A stretch of DNA of 64,000 bases from Solimicrobium silvestre. GTDB taxonomy: Bacteria; Pseudomonadota; Gammaproteobacteria; Burkholderiales; Burkholderiaceae_D. Below, one piece after another: positions 8,318-17,394 of this stretch (position 1 is the stretch's first letter; each line of letters begins with the position of its first letter). The position numbers and the translations under genes were made by a program. The stretch lies in assembly GCF_002976435.1 (NCBI RefSeq), contig NZ_PUGF01000016.1, forward strand, positions 1 to 64,000, in the 5' to 3' direction. Below the pieces are notes generated by a model. That model searched no databases. It was not told where the DNA came from and worked only from the letters and a program-made list of their open reading frames with translations.

Positions 8318-11300
8318 TTACGGCGAAATTCGCGGAGAGAACTGCGCGAGCTGCATTAACGTCGGCAAACATAAATCAATATGTAAGCCAGCTAGAATCT
8401 CCCACTGTACGTCTGGATTATCTGCCGATTTGTGATTAGGCCAGTTCGCACCGATTTGCGTGACGGATGCTGGGCAGGCCAGCTCTGTTGCAAGTATCGA
8501 TTTGAAGTTAACTGACGTAGGTGTAGTTGCAAGTTCGGCTTTTTGTTTCCCCTGTTGTAGTGCCGTATTGAGATAACGTAGTTCATTCGGAGATGGGCCA
8601 GCCGCAATTTCATTGAAGCGATGCATCAGAGTGGGGGCGAGTACTTTAAGTATTTGTACCGTCAGAGCGCTGGTGAATTTGTATTCCGCTGCCTTGGGCC
8701 CGGCCACATAAGCGACCACCGTGCCGAAATAGCGATCGCCAATATAGAACACAAAAGCACCAGAACGACTGACTACGCGTTCTGACACCAGACCGCCACC
8801 TTTGGCAAAAATCTTAAAACGGTTATCGCCAGTGCCGGTTTTTCCACCCACTGGAATTTGCGTGCCATCCGGTAGTGCGAAGACACCGGCCAACCGCTTG
8901 GCTGTGCCTAATTGCACGACTTCAGCCAATATCGGTTTGATTAGTGACGTGATCTCGGGCAGTAGCACCGGTTCACCGGCGGCCGGAGTACGGGTCAGCA
9001 CAGTTTCAAAAGGCGTGTTGACGGCAAAATGCACATTGTCGATACGCACAGTCGGCAAACGCACACCGTCGTTCATGATAATTCCCATTAATTCAGCCAG
9101 CGCATCCGGGCGGTCGGCCGAGGCACCGATGGCGGTGCCGTAAGAGGGTACCAGCGAATCAAACGGGTAGCCTAGCCGTTTCCAGGCCCTGTGAATTCCT
9201 TGAAAACCTTCCACTTCAAGTAACTGCTTAATGCGTTTGTCCTGCGCGTTTTTGTGTCGGGTTTTAAACAACCATTTATAGACTTCTTGCCGCTCAGTGC
9301 TGCTTGCTTCGACGGTTTGGCTGAAGGTAGCTTTAGGGTGTTGGCGCAAATAACCTGCTACCCATAATTCCAGCGGATGCACTCCTGCCAGGTAGCCACG
9401 GTCGGCCAGGCCGAAACGTTGCGGCGAATATTTGTCATAAAGTTTGGTCAGTTCATCGGCATCCAGATCAGCCGAATGTGAATAGGTATTCACAAATTTA
9501 GCAAATTGAGCTGGACTGGCGTCGGGGGCGATACTGCGAAAAATCACTGCCAGCCGTTTAGGTGTCGGGTGTATTCCCTGAGCCAGCGTTTCCTCTTCAT
9601 CCGGGTCGCTCATGCCATGATATTTACGATAGAACTGGGCAATAAAAACGCGCCCCTCGCGATCGGCAAAGCGTTTCAGGTATTCACCGCGTTGGGCGTC
9701 GTTGTCGTCATCGTCGCCAAGCAAATGTGCGCTGGAGCCGGGTACTTGGTACATGTAAAAATGCACAATATCGCGCATCAGACGCACATAGACTAAGTTG
9801 ACGGAATAGCGTAATCCTTCGCGAACGGTATAGGTGCGATCGTTCTCGTATTTTTCGAAATTTTCAAAGCTTTGCACCCCGCCGCCGGTGAAAAACTGTT
9901 CGCCAGGATTACCTGAATATTCGCGGTCGAGCGCTGCTTCCAGCATCGTTGGCAGGCTACGGTCAGTGGCGTCTACCAGATATTGCAGCGCCCAGTGTTT
10001 GATCGGATCATGCGGCGCTACGTTGACCTTTTTCAGTGCCTTGGGCTGAAGATCAACGTATAAGCGATGCAGATCGGCGACGATCTCCAGATAGGTAATT
10101 AAGGTACGTAGTTTGGCGGTAGAACCGAGGTCGAGTTTGACGCCTTTATTGATGTCAAAGGGCTGATCAAAGTTATCGGTTTGCACCCGTACCCGGTTAC
10201 CGCCCGGGGTGCGTTCAAATAGCGTAAAACTATAGGTTACGCCATGTGGATCGCCATGCTGTAGTAACTGGAAGTCGATTAAGCCTGCTTTTTTTGCATA
10301 GGCCGGATCACGTAGTTTGCGCAACTCGGTCGTCACTTGTTGCTGCAATTGCGCGTCCAGTGCGCTATCGACAGTTATATCCAATCGATCCAGGTCGTAC
10401 AAACGCGGCACACCTAACAGCGTTGCCAGATTCAGTCGTACGGCATTCACCCCCTTACGTTCGGGTGGTGCAGGCGGCGGCCGGACGTGCTCTTTTTGCT
10501 GTTTGAGCGACTGTGCCAGTGCTGCGTCACGCAAAGCTGGTGTGATCACCTCGGCGCTGGCCATTAGACGTAAATAAGAATCGGTGAGTGCTTCCAGCTC
10601 GTCAATTCTAGCCAAATAATAGGATGGGCTGCGTTGTGAAATGAACAGGCTTAACACTTCTTTATAAGCCAGCGCGCGCGCCGCTAGCGGTGCGGATGAA
10701 TTGCTTGCGAGCAGAAGATTAATTTCTTTAAAGTCGCGCCCATACCAAGCCCACAAGCCGTCGCCAATGCCGTTGATTTCGCCAAAGCCTGCTCGTGCGC
10801 TGAGTGGCACGGTGTTGACATAATCAACGACCAGTTGCCGCCGTACCTGCGTGGTGTCTTCCCCGTTCAGGTAGGCACGCACCGAAGCGGAGTACATCTG
10901 TCGCATTTTTTCCATAGGCGAGGCGGTGCGGCCTTCCGGTGAATGTCGGTATTTTTCGATCTGGGTTGCCAAGGTACTACCGCCGGGTGATTCGTAACCG
11001 GGTTTAAGAAAGTACACGGTACGATCCCACGCAGCATGCGCAAACCGCCCCCATTCCACTGCCGGGTTACGTAGCGGCTGGCTTGGGTCAAGCAGGGTGT
11101 GGTTCTCAATGTACAGCAGCGAATTAGTTACCAAAGGCGGCAGTACGTTGAAATTGGAGTAGATGCGCTCAGGATAGCTCGTGGTATAAATTGGCGCGCC
11201 ATTGAAATCCAACACGCTAAGACCGGCCTGATCTTTTTCCGCATACGGCGCGTATAAACCTCGGTCGGCCATCTGGCTCATGCGTGGCGATAAACGTGCC

Positions 11301-11587
11301 TGTTCAACCACGGTGTAATCACGCAGCTTCAAGCGATCTAGATAGGATGGCAATTCTGTATAGCCCAGTCGCTGATCATAAGGACCAATTCCTGGATAGC
11401 GGATCGACGGGCTGGAACCGGGTTCAACATGAAAACTCAGTTGATGCCCCAAACGTGCCAGATACCAAGCCTGTAGCCGCGACGTGTGTAGTTCGTACGC
11501 AACAATACTGATGATCACCAATAGCAAGATTGCAACCGGTTTGATGAATTTAGCAGACAGGACGGACCGTAAACGTTCTCTGAGCAT
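8318..11587 (-). CDS. Large bifunctional (class A) penicillin-binding protein
   Basis: 1089 aa, longer than typical class A PBPs (~750-850). One N-terminal transmembrane helix (residues ~17-35). A GT51 glycosyltransferase domain follows with an ENHTLL motif near 160 (the usual form is EDRRF, the Glu is kept), GGSTLATQ near 200 and a VDYVNTVPLS block. The transpeptidase domain has STAK near 489 (active Ser), SVN near 595 and KTG near 914 (GGKTGTG). The ~320 residues between SVN and KTG are longer than usual and contain an acidic GDDDDND patch, so an extra subdomain is likely. It would build and cross-link peptidoglycan in the periplasm. Convergent with sanA, no partner gene upstream. Confidence 0.88.
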   Translation of the reverse strand: MLRERLRSVLSAKFIKPVAILLLVIISIVAYELHTSRLQAWYLARLGHQLSFHVEPGSSPSIRYPGIGPYDQRLGYTELPSYLDRLKLRDYTVVEQARLSPRMSQMADRGLYAPYAEKDQAGLSVLDFNGAPIYTTSYPERIYSNFNVLPPLVTNSLLYIENHTLLDPSQPLRNPAVEWGRFAHAAWDRTVYFLKPGYESPGGSTLATQIEKYRHSPEGRTASPMEKMRQMYSASVRAYLNGEDTTQVRRQLVVDYVNTVPLSARAGFGEINGIGDGLWAWYGRDFKEINLLLASNSSAPLAARALAYKEVLSLFISQRSPSYYLARIDELEALTDSYLRLMASAEVITPALRDAALAQSLKQQKEHVRPPPAPPERKGVNAVRLNLATLLGVPRLYDLDRLDITVDSALDAQLQQQVTTELRKLRDPAYAKKAGLIDFQLLQHGDPHGVTYSFTLFERTPGGNRVRVQTDNFDQPFDINKGVKLDLGSTAKLRTLITYLEIVADLHRLYVDLQPKALKKVNVAPHDPIKHWALQYLVDATDRSLPTMLEAALDREYSGNPGEQFFTGGGVQSFENFEKYENDRTYTVREGLRYSVNLVYVRLMRDIVHFYMYQVPGSSAHLLGDDDDNDAQRGEYLKRFADREGRVFIAQFYRKYHGMSDPDEEETLAQGIHPTPKRLAVIFRSIAPDASPAQFAKFVNTYSHSADLDADELTKLYDKYSPQRFGLADRGYLAGVHPLELWVAGYLRQHPKATFSQTVEASSTERQEVYKWLFKTRHKNAQDKRIKQLLEVEGFQGIHRAWKRLGYPFDSLVPSYGTAIGASADRPDALAELMGIIMNDGVRLPTVRIDNVHFAVNTPFETVLTRTPAAGEPVLLPEITSLIKPILAEVVQLGTAKRLAGVFALPDGTQIPVGGKTGTGDNRFKIFAKGGGLVSERVVSRSGAFVFYIGDRYFGTVVAYVAGPKAAEYKFTSALTVQILKVLAPTLMHRFNEIAAGPSPNELRYLNTALQQGKQKAELATTPTSVNFKSILATELACPASVTQIGANWPNHKSADNPDVQWEILAGLHIDLCLPTLMQLAQFSPRISP

Positions 11588-11989
11588 GGTGGCACCAAGT
11601 CAATCTGAACCAATGGGAATGAGCATGTATTCAGGATAGACAAGGGAAGGGCGAATATCTATGCAGACTGAAATAAATTCATGCTGCCAGCGAAATTATT
11701 TAATGAGGAATGCCAGTTTTATATACCAGAGCGTATAAGTAATTAAATTGATCTATAGGTAAATAATTACATTGATGACTTTATATACTGTCAAAAAAAG
11801 TAATTTTTATCGAGCTAAGAGTCATTAGTTACGTTAAATTTTTTCAAAAAATAGAGGGGTATATGAATTGGCTTGTTTTTCACTGAGAAACACACGCGTT
11901 GTAAAGGGCAGCTGGCATGCGCAGGAGTAACCAATGGACACTCCTGCGCCTGTCATACCCTATTCGTGTTAATCCTCCTATCAACGTTC
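11588..11989. other. Intergenic region without a gene
   Basis: AT-rich leader of the penicillin-binding protein gene and downstream region of msrA. The only structure I see is a ~88-bp stretch from about 11786 that can be aligned without gaps to about 31870 (see findings). No hairpin terminator for msrA is obvious. Confidence 0.6.
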
Positions 11990-12697
11990 CTATGTACTCG
12001 CACTGTTGTTCACCAGCACCGGTTGTCCGCGGTAATAATCCGGGAAAATATGTTTCAGGTTATTTATTTTCGGTAAATCGTTGTAGACAATATAAGGATA
12101 TGTGGGGTTATGAATCAGAAAATCTTGATGGTAATCTTCGGCCGGATAAAAACCTTCAGATGCGCTGACAGCCGTGACGATGTCATGTTGATAGGCATGC
12201 GATTTAATTAATTGCGTGATGTAAGTCTGCGCCACTTTTTTCTGCGCTTCATCGGTATAGAAAATAGCAGAACGATATTGTGTTCCGCTGTCCGGGCCTT
12301 GACGGTTTAGCTGTGTCGGGTCGTGTGCTACCGAAAAGAAAATATGCAGCAATTCACCGTAAGAAATTTCTGCCGGATCGAAGGTGATTTGTACTGATTC
12401 GGCATGCCCAGTGCGCCCCGAGCTGACTGTATCGTATTGTGCAGTGGCCTTGCTGCCACCGGCATAACCGGACACTGCTTTGCGCACACCGCGCACATGT
12501 TCAAACACTCCTTGTACGCCCCAGAAACAGCCACCAGCAAATACCGCCGTTTGCAGTGGTCCCTTCGTCTTCGGGCTGTCAAACTCGGGAGCGGCGATGA
12601 CAGTCGGGGCTTCCGCTGCGTTGCAGGCTACCGCTGTCAGGCAAAAAAGCAGCGCGATGACGCTGCGGGAAGTTAGTAGCGAGTTTGGAAATTTCAT
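11990..12697 (-). CDS. msrA: Secreted peptide-methionine (S)-S-oxide reductase
   Basis: Reduces the S epimer of methionine sulfoxide in proteins. The catalytic GCFWGVQ motif (family GCFWG) lies at residues ~57-62 and is followed by VRKAVSGYAGG, HAESVQITFDP, the FFSVAHDPTQLNRQG core and QYRSAIFY. The N-terminus is a signal peptide with a weak lipobox-like VAC, so the enzyme acts outside the cytoplasm, as a soluble or possibly lipid-anchored protein. A good ribosome binding site (AGGAG) precedes the start. It lies 33 bp downstream of msrB in an operon dipZ-msrB-msrA. Confidence 0.95.
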   Translation of the reverse strand: MKFPNSLLTSRSVIALLFCLTAVACNAAEAPTVIAAPEFDSPKTKGPLQTAVFAGGCFWGVQGVFEHVRGVRKAVSGYAGGSKATAQYDTVSSGRTGHAESVQITFDPAEISYGELLHIFFSVAHDPTQLNRQGPDSGTQYRSAIFYTDEAQKKVAQTYITQLIKSHAYQHDIVTAVSASEGFYPAEDYHQDFLIHNPTYPYIVYNDLPKINNLKHIFPDYYRGQPVLVNNSAST

Positions 12698-12730
12698 GTC
12701 GGACTCCTGAATTAGATAAGTTAAATAACT

Positions 12731-13342
12731 TTAGGCTCTGGCCGCAAAAACCAGCGCTACTGAGTTCATGCAATACCGCAAGCCGGTTGGTTCCGGACCA
12801 TCGTCGAATACATGGCCGAGATGCGCATCGCATAACCGGCATGAAATGGCATCACGCTGCATGCCTAAAGTGGTGTCGGTATTTTTGATCACATTGACGG
12901 CAGAAATCGTCTGCCAAAAACTGGGCCAACCGGTTCCTGATTCAAATTTTGTTTTTGAATCAAATAACGCTGTGTCGCAACAAATGCAGTGATAAATGCC
13001 GTCTGCATGATTGTTCCAATACTTGCCGCTGTATGGGCGCTCGGTTCCCTCATGACGTGTTACTTGGTAGGCAGCAACCGGCAAAAGCTTGGCCCATTCC
13101 GCGTCACTTTTGACCAGCTTGGGTAAGCGCACTACGCCGGTACTTTTTCCTGCTGCAGAAAAATTTTCAATCGCGACCAGAGAAGTTTGGGGCGGCGCCG
13201 AGAGTGCCGCTGCTATCGCTCTTGCGAGTGGCGCATTTGCTAGCAAAGCACCTATGCCAACCAACATAACGGCACGACGCGTGGGTGCAATCTGGTTAGC
13301 CGGTTTATCAGCCTGCTGTTGAGGTTTATGAATTGAGATCAT
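12731..13342 (-). CDS. msrB: Secreted (Tat-type) peptide-methionine (R)-S-oxide reductase
   Basis: Reduces the R epimer of methionine sulfoxide. The MsrB fold is complete: WNNHADGIYHCICC and CRLCDAHLGHVF supply the two CxxC zinc sites, SGTGWPSFW the substrate region and RYCMNS the catalytic Cys near the end. The N-terminus has a twin-arginine TRRAVM followed by a hydrophobic segment and an ARA cleavage site, suggesting Tat export of the folded zinc protein. It begins 9 bp after the stop of the DipZ gene and is followed by msrA. Confidence 0.95.
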   Translation of the reverse strand: MISIHKPQQQADKPANQIAPTRRAVMLVGIGALLANAPLARAIAAALSAPPQTSLVAIENFSAAGKSTGVVRLPKLVKSDAEWAKLLPVAAYQVTRHEGTERPYSGKYWNNHADGIYHCICCDTALFDSKTKFESGTGWPSFWQTISAVNVIKNTDTTLGMQRDAISCRLCDAHLGHVFDDGPEPTGLRYCMNSVALVFAARA

Positions 13343-13351
13343 CTTGCCCTC

Positions 13352-15169
13352 CTAACCGAACGTGAATGAGAATGCCTGAGCATCCTTGTCTAGAAACTCG
13401 ATAGAAAAAGTGTGTTCGCCAACCAGTTTTGACTGACGTATTAACTGATACAGGCGCTGTTCGTGGATCGTACCGTTACCGTCCGCATCAATATCGGTGC
13501 CATGATTCATCGCAGGCGCAGCTCTGTCCAGTAGCACACGGAAACGTACTTGCTTGCCATTCTTGCCGGGGCCTACCACCAGATGCAAATCGCGCGCTAA
13601 AAATCGAAATGCTATTTTCCCCGACGCCTGATTGAGTACTGCTTGTTCTTGTCCTACGGTCCAGTTTCCTGACAAACCCCATTGATTCAGCTTTAGCTCA
13701 GATGGCAATGTGTACGATTGAGGGCTATCCTGTTTGATGCCGTCGGGAGAGATAAAGTTTTTTGCGCGTGAATAACCGATATAAGTTTCTGGCGATTGAA
13801 TATGTTGTTCGTCAGAGGCAGCCTGAACACCAGTGGCCTGACTGTCAGTTGCCGGAGTTGACGCCGTCAGCGGTGGTAAATCGGTATAGCCAGCCTCGGT
13901 CAGTAACTGACGTATGGTCTGTTCCGATTCGGTGTAATTCCCTTCGCCAAAATGATGGCCGCGAATTTGTCCTTGCGCATCAACGAAATAGTGGGCTGGC
14001 CAATATTGATTATCAAATCCCTGCCAGATGGCGTAGTTGTTGTCGAGCGCAACCGGGTACTGAACGCCCAGATCCCTTACCGCGTGCTGCACATTATCTG
14101 CATCTTTTTCAAAGGCAAATTCGGGAGCGTGTACGCCGATTACCACCAAGCCATGATCCTTATATTTGTCGTACCAGGATTTCACATAAGGTAACGAGCG
14201 CAAGCAATTGATGCAGGAATAAGTCCAGAAATCCACCAATACCACTTTGCCGTGTAACGCTTCTGGCGTAAGTGGCGCCGAATTCAACCAGGAGGTCGCG
14301 CCATTCAGTTGAGGTAAGTTGCCTTCGATCGGTAGTTTTGGTGATTTTGCCTGATTCGACATCATCATTGAATTGTTGGCAGCCATTGCCCCCGTCATCG
14401 CTCCGCCCATGGCCATGCTGGTGTCCGCTTCCGGCGCTGGCGTATTTTGATGAATGCTATTGACTAGTGATTGCTCCAGACTGTTGGTGCTGGCAGTGGA
14501 TAAGCTGGTGAGTATGCTGTTATCCCAGCCGAACAGGATGGCGGTCACGGCACCTAATACGGCAATCCCCAAACCGCGACGTATCCATTCACCGGCGCCC
14601 AGGCTTTTTTTGAGTGCAAAAAACACGCGTCCGCCAACAAGAATTGCCAACGCCAGCGAAGTGGCTGCACCTGCAGCGTAGGCGAAAAGTAATAAAGTGG
14701 TCTGTGTGTTGGGGCCTGAGATAGCGGCACCAGTCAACACCAGTCCTAAAATTGGTCCGGCACAAGGCGCCCACAACAGACCCGTTGCAACGCCCAGCAC
14801 CAGCGAGCGTACTAGCCCGCCTGATGAGGCGGATGGTGTCGATGGTTGTAGCAAACGGTTACCGGCGGCGACAAACGGCTGTGATACCCAATCTGCCAAT
14901 CGTTTGGATAACAAGGTCAGCGCAAATAGCGTAAGTAATATCAGGGAGAAAATGCGGCCATATTGATTAATATGCACAGCCCATGCGCCACCGACTGCCG
15001 CTAACGTAGCAATGGCAGTGAAGCTGATTGCCATTCCGACTAGCATCGGCAGCCCACTTTTTAAGAATGGCTGTTCAGCACGAGAGAAAACAAACGGTAA
15101 CACCGGCAAAATACACGGGCTAAGGATGGTTAATACACCACCTAAAAACACCAGCAGCACTAAAATCAT
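13352..15169 (-). CDS. DipZ-like protein: CcdA/DsbD electron-transfer membrane domain fused to thioredoxin
   Basis: About 605 aa. The N-terminal half is a CcdA-type membrane domain with a Cys in LSPCILPVLP (residue ~19) and another in LLWAPCAGPILG, the pair that carries electrons across the membrane. After a Met/Asn-rich linker comes a TlpA-like thioredoxin domain with the active site CINC near residue 320, then a ~150-residue C-terminal beta domain typical of DipZ. It would take electrons from cytosolic thioredoxin and deliver them to extracytoplasmic partners. The gene order dipZ-msrB-msrA, with 9 and 33 bp gaps, makes the two secreted Msr enzymes the obvious clients. I use the Met at 15169 (TAGGTG before it) because the extra 16 residues from 15217 do not fit. 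Confidence 0.88.
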   Translation of the reverse strand: MILVLLVFLGGVLTILSPCILPVLPFVFSRAEQPFLKSGLPMLVGMAISFTAIATLAAVGGAWAVHINQYGRIFSLILLTLFALTLLSKRLADWVSQPFVAAGNRLLQPSTPSASSGGLVRSLVLGVATGLLWAPCAGPILGLVLTGAAISGPNTQTTLLLFAYAAGAATSLALAILVGGRVFFALKKSLGAGEWIRRGLGIAVLGAVTAILFGWDNSILTSLSTASTNSLEQSLVNSIHQNTPAPEADTSMAMGGAMTGAMAANNSMMMSNQAKSPKLPIEGNLPQLNGATSWLNSAPLTPEALHGKVVLVDFWTYSCINCLRSLPYVKSWYDKYKDHGLVVIGVHAPEFAFEKDADNVQHAVRDLGVQYPVALDNNYAIWQGFDNQYWPAHYFVDAQGQIRGHHFGEGNYTESEQTIRQLLTEAGYTDLPPLTASTPATDSQATGVQAASDEQHIQSPETYIGYSRAKNFISPDGIKQDSPQSYTLPSELKLNQWGLSGNWTVGQEQAVLNQASGKIAFRFLARDLHLVVGPGKNGKQVRFRVLLDRAAPAMNHGTDIDADGNGTIHEQRLYQLIRQSKLVGEHTFSIEFLDKDAQAFSFTFG

Positions 15170-15594
15170 ATCGGCACCTAAAATTGGAAAAATTGTAGAT
15201 TCACACTTGGGAAGCATTTCTTAACCATAGGTCGGATTAGCGATCAAAACCTTACAAGGCTGTAGAAGTATTTAAAACTTCACACGTGAAATGGGCTTAC
15301 GGTGTTTGGAATAAAGTGTTTTGTTTTTGTTAATGCAGTGCAGGCTGGAGGGGCGCAGGAAAAAGAGATGGGCGCCATCATTGATGAAATGCTGGATTGT
15401 GTAACAGATAACGCCATTAGGACGCTGGCTAAAGCTTTGCCGCTGAGGGCAATGTAGTGGAAGAGAGCCGTAAATGGCTCTCTAGGAAGTCAATCTGGAC
15501 CAATTCTAAAACGTGGATGATGTTATTTAAATGTCGCGCCCGACTTTAATGGCCGCTTCATCAACTAACATCATCCAGCTAATGCATCCCTTCG
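15170..15594. other. Intergenic region, possibly one very short gene
   Basis: Promoter region of the dipZ operon and downstream region of the S41 gene. A 51-codon frame with a GTG start at 15302-15457 (+ strand; it contains EKEMGAIIDEML and ends LPLRAM) has a protein-like composition, but I recognise no family and see no ribosome binding site. It could be a remnant. Confidence 0.3.
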
Positions 15595-17241
15595 TTAATC
15601 GAGCTGCTTGCGCAGTATCCGATTTTCCCGAGCCGGTGAGCGTTTTAAGATCGGCTCATTTTGCTTCAGTTGTTTCAGTATTGTGGCTGATGGAGCGGGG
15701 CAGGTGCCGGTGTTTCGATACTGCAATGCGGCAGCAAGTCTTGCTTCGGTCGGGTCACCCAACTGTTTGCTGAAGTCGTCGCCGATCGGGCAACCGGGTA
15801 AGTTGTTGGCGGTGCTGCCGGTGCCGCCGGGAATGAAGCCGTCTGCATAGGCACCGAATCCGAGGTTATTCACGCCTTCAAACTGGATCGCGAAATAGGT
15901 GGTGCTGCAATTGTCTTGCGGGAAAAAGCCGTAAGGTTTGCCGCAGGTGGTCGCGCCGATTTGGATAACTTTTACGCCGACGCCAAGCAATCCATTCATG
16001 ATCGCCTCGCTCGCCGAGCAGGTACCGGCTCCAGTTATTACATACACGGTGGATAACCCCAATTGCGGCAATGCTTGTCCTGCAGGGATCGAGGTCGAGA
16101 AACCTTGCGACACACTGAAAAACGGGACAGTTGTTTGTGCTGTAGTGAAGTTGAATGGATTTTTGTTGTTGTAGGTATCTTGCTCAAAGACGGTTCCTGA
16201 TGTGGCGGCCGGGCTGGCAATCATAAAGGCCATTTCGCTGGCGAGGTCCAGAAAGCCGCCGCCGTTGTAGCGAATATCCAGTACCAGATCGCTAATGCCT
16301 GCGCCGTTGTTTGCTGCCTTGAGCTGATTAACCGCTGCAATCAGTTCGCTCTCGGCAGTGGCAATTTGATCGTTGTAAAGAATGTAGCCAACTGAAGTAT
16401 TTGGGGCTGGCAAGGTGCCGACGTTCTGTACTGGCGTCAAAGTGATATTGGCCGCCGTCATGGTAATGGTGCGCGGCGTGCTGCTGCCCTGATCTAGAAT
16501 CTGGAAGGTATAGGAAGTACCCGCTACCGGAGAAAACAGACCTTCGTTCAGCGTCGCAAGATCAGTGCCGTTGGCGACATCCACCCCGTTGACCGTCAAG
16601 ATTTGCGCGCCCCGTTGCACGTTGTTTTGGGTCGCCGTAGTTCCTGGTGATGTGTATGCCACCAAAGCCTGTCTTGGCGGACTAGCAGAAAGAAGCGCAA
16701 CTTCAAAACCGAACCCTGCCTGATTACCTGCAGCGGATAAAGCCTGCCAAGCAGCTGTCGTGTAAGTAAAGTGAAATTGATCCTTGGGTTTGCCGGAAGC
16801 CGTGAATAGCGGCGTGCGCTGGCTGTTGAAATAAGCGTCAACTACATCGTAGTTACTGGCCAGGGTTTCAGTTGATTGGCCGTTGGTGGTCGGGTTGACG
16901 TAAGGCACGGTTGCATTGAGCACATAAGGGCTTGAGCTCACTACTGGCACTTCGTTATACCAGAGGTAGGTTTCATTGACGTACGACGCAATCCAGGCCA
17001 TTTCCGTGGTTAATGATCCCTGAACATCATTATATGGCTGACCGGTGACGGGATTGATGGTGCCAGCCGGACGCGGTACTGCACATTGTTCGGCAAGACT
17101 TGTCGATGGGGGGAAGCCTGTACTGCCCGAAGTCCCTGAACTCGTATTGCTGGAGCTGCCACCACCGCCGCCACCGCAGGCGGACAAAGTCGCAGCCAGC
17201 AGCATTGGAATAATTATTTTTTTCAATTTTTTTCCTATCAT
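15595..17241 (-). CDS. S41 family (tail-specific/CtpA-like) protease, lipoprotein
   Basis: 548 aa. A lipobox LSAC near residue 22 is followed by a Gly/Ser linker, so it is a lipid-anchored periplasmic or surface protein. A PDZ-like domain occupies roughly residues 165-265 (GFGFEVALLS, GAQILTVNGVDV). The S41 core has DLVLDIRYNGGGFLDLA and TCSASEAIMNGL near 410, which supplies the nucleophilic Ser, then KVIQIGATTCGKPYGF. Several cysteines (AGTC, TTC, DNC, GC) suggest disulfides. It lies alone, 150 bp downstream of the S9 peptidase gene on the same strand. Confidence 0.85.
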   Translation of the reverse strand: MIGKKLKKIIIPMLLAATLSACGGGGGGSSSNTSSGTSGSTGFPPSTSLAEQCAVPRPAGTINPVTGQPYNDVQGSLTTEMAWIASYVNETYLWYNEVPVVSSSPYVLNATVPYVNPTTNGQSTETLASNYDVVDAYFNSQRTPLFTASGKPKDQFHFTYTTAAWQALSAAGNQAGFGFEVALLSASPPRQALVAYTSPGTTATQNNVQRGAQILTVNGVDVANGTDLATLNEGLFSPVAGTSYTFQILDQGSSTPRTITMTAANITLTPVQNVGTLPAPNTSVGYILYNDQIATAESELIAAVNQLKAANNGAGISDLVLDIRYNGGGFLDLASEMAFMIASPAATSGTVFEQDTYNNKNPFNFTTAQTTVPFFSVSQGFSTSIPAGQALPQLGLSTVYVITGAGTCSASEAIMNGLLGVGVKVIQIGATTCGKPYGFFPQDNCSTTYFAIQFEGVNNLGFGAYADGFIPGGTGSTANNLPGCPIGDDFSKQLGDPTEARLAAALQYRNTGTCPAPSATILKQLKQNEPILKRSPARENRILRKQLD

Positions 17242-17394
17242 GTTTCGAGTAGCGGCTTTTTGTTAAGTCAGAAATTAAGCCAAACATCAGATTGGCCGAG
17301 CGTTCACAAATCGGGCACTTCTTGTGCATCGTAAAGTCGCCAAGAATACTCGGTTTGTGAACTCCCTACCGCGGTTGATTGCGTAAGGTTTTTT

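Noticed and set aside
13762-14211. 149-codon frame on the + strand
   Set aside because: It lies opposite the thioredoxin domain of the dipZ gene, which has full motif support; it is a shadow frame.
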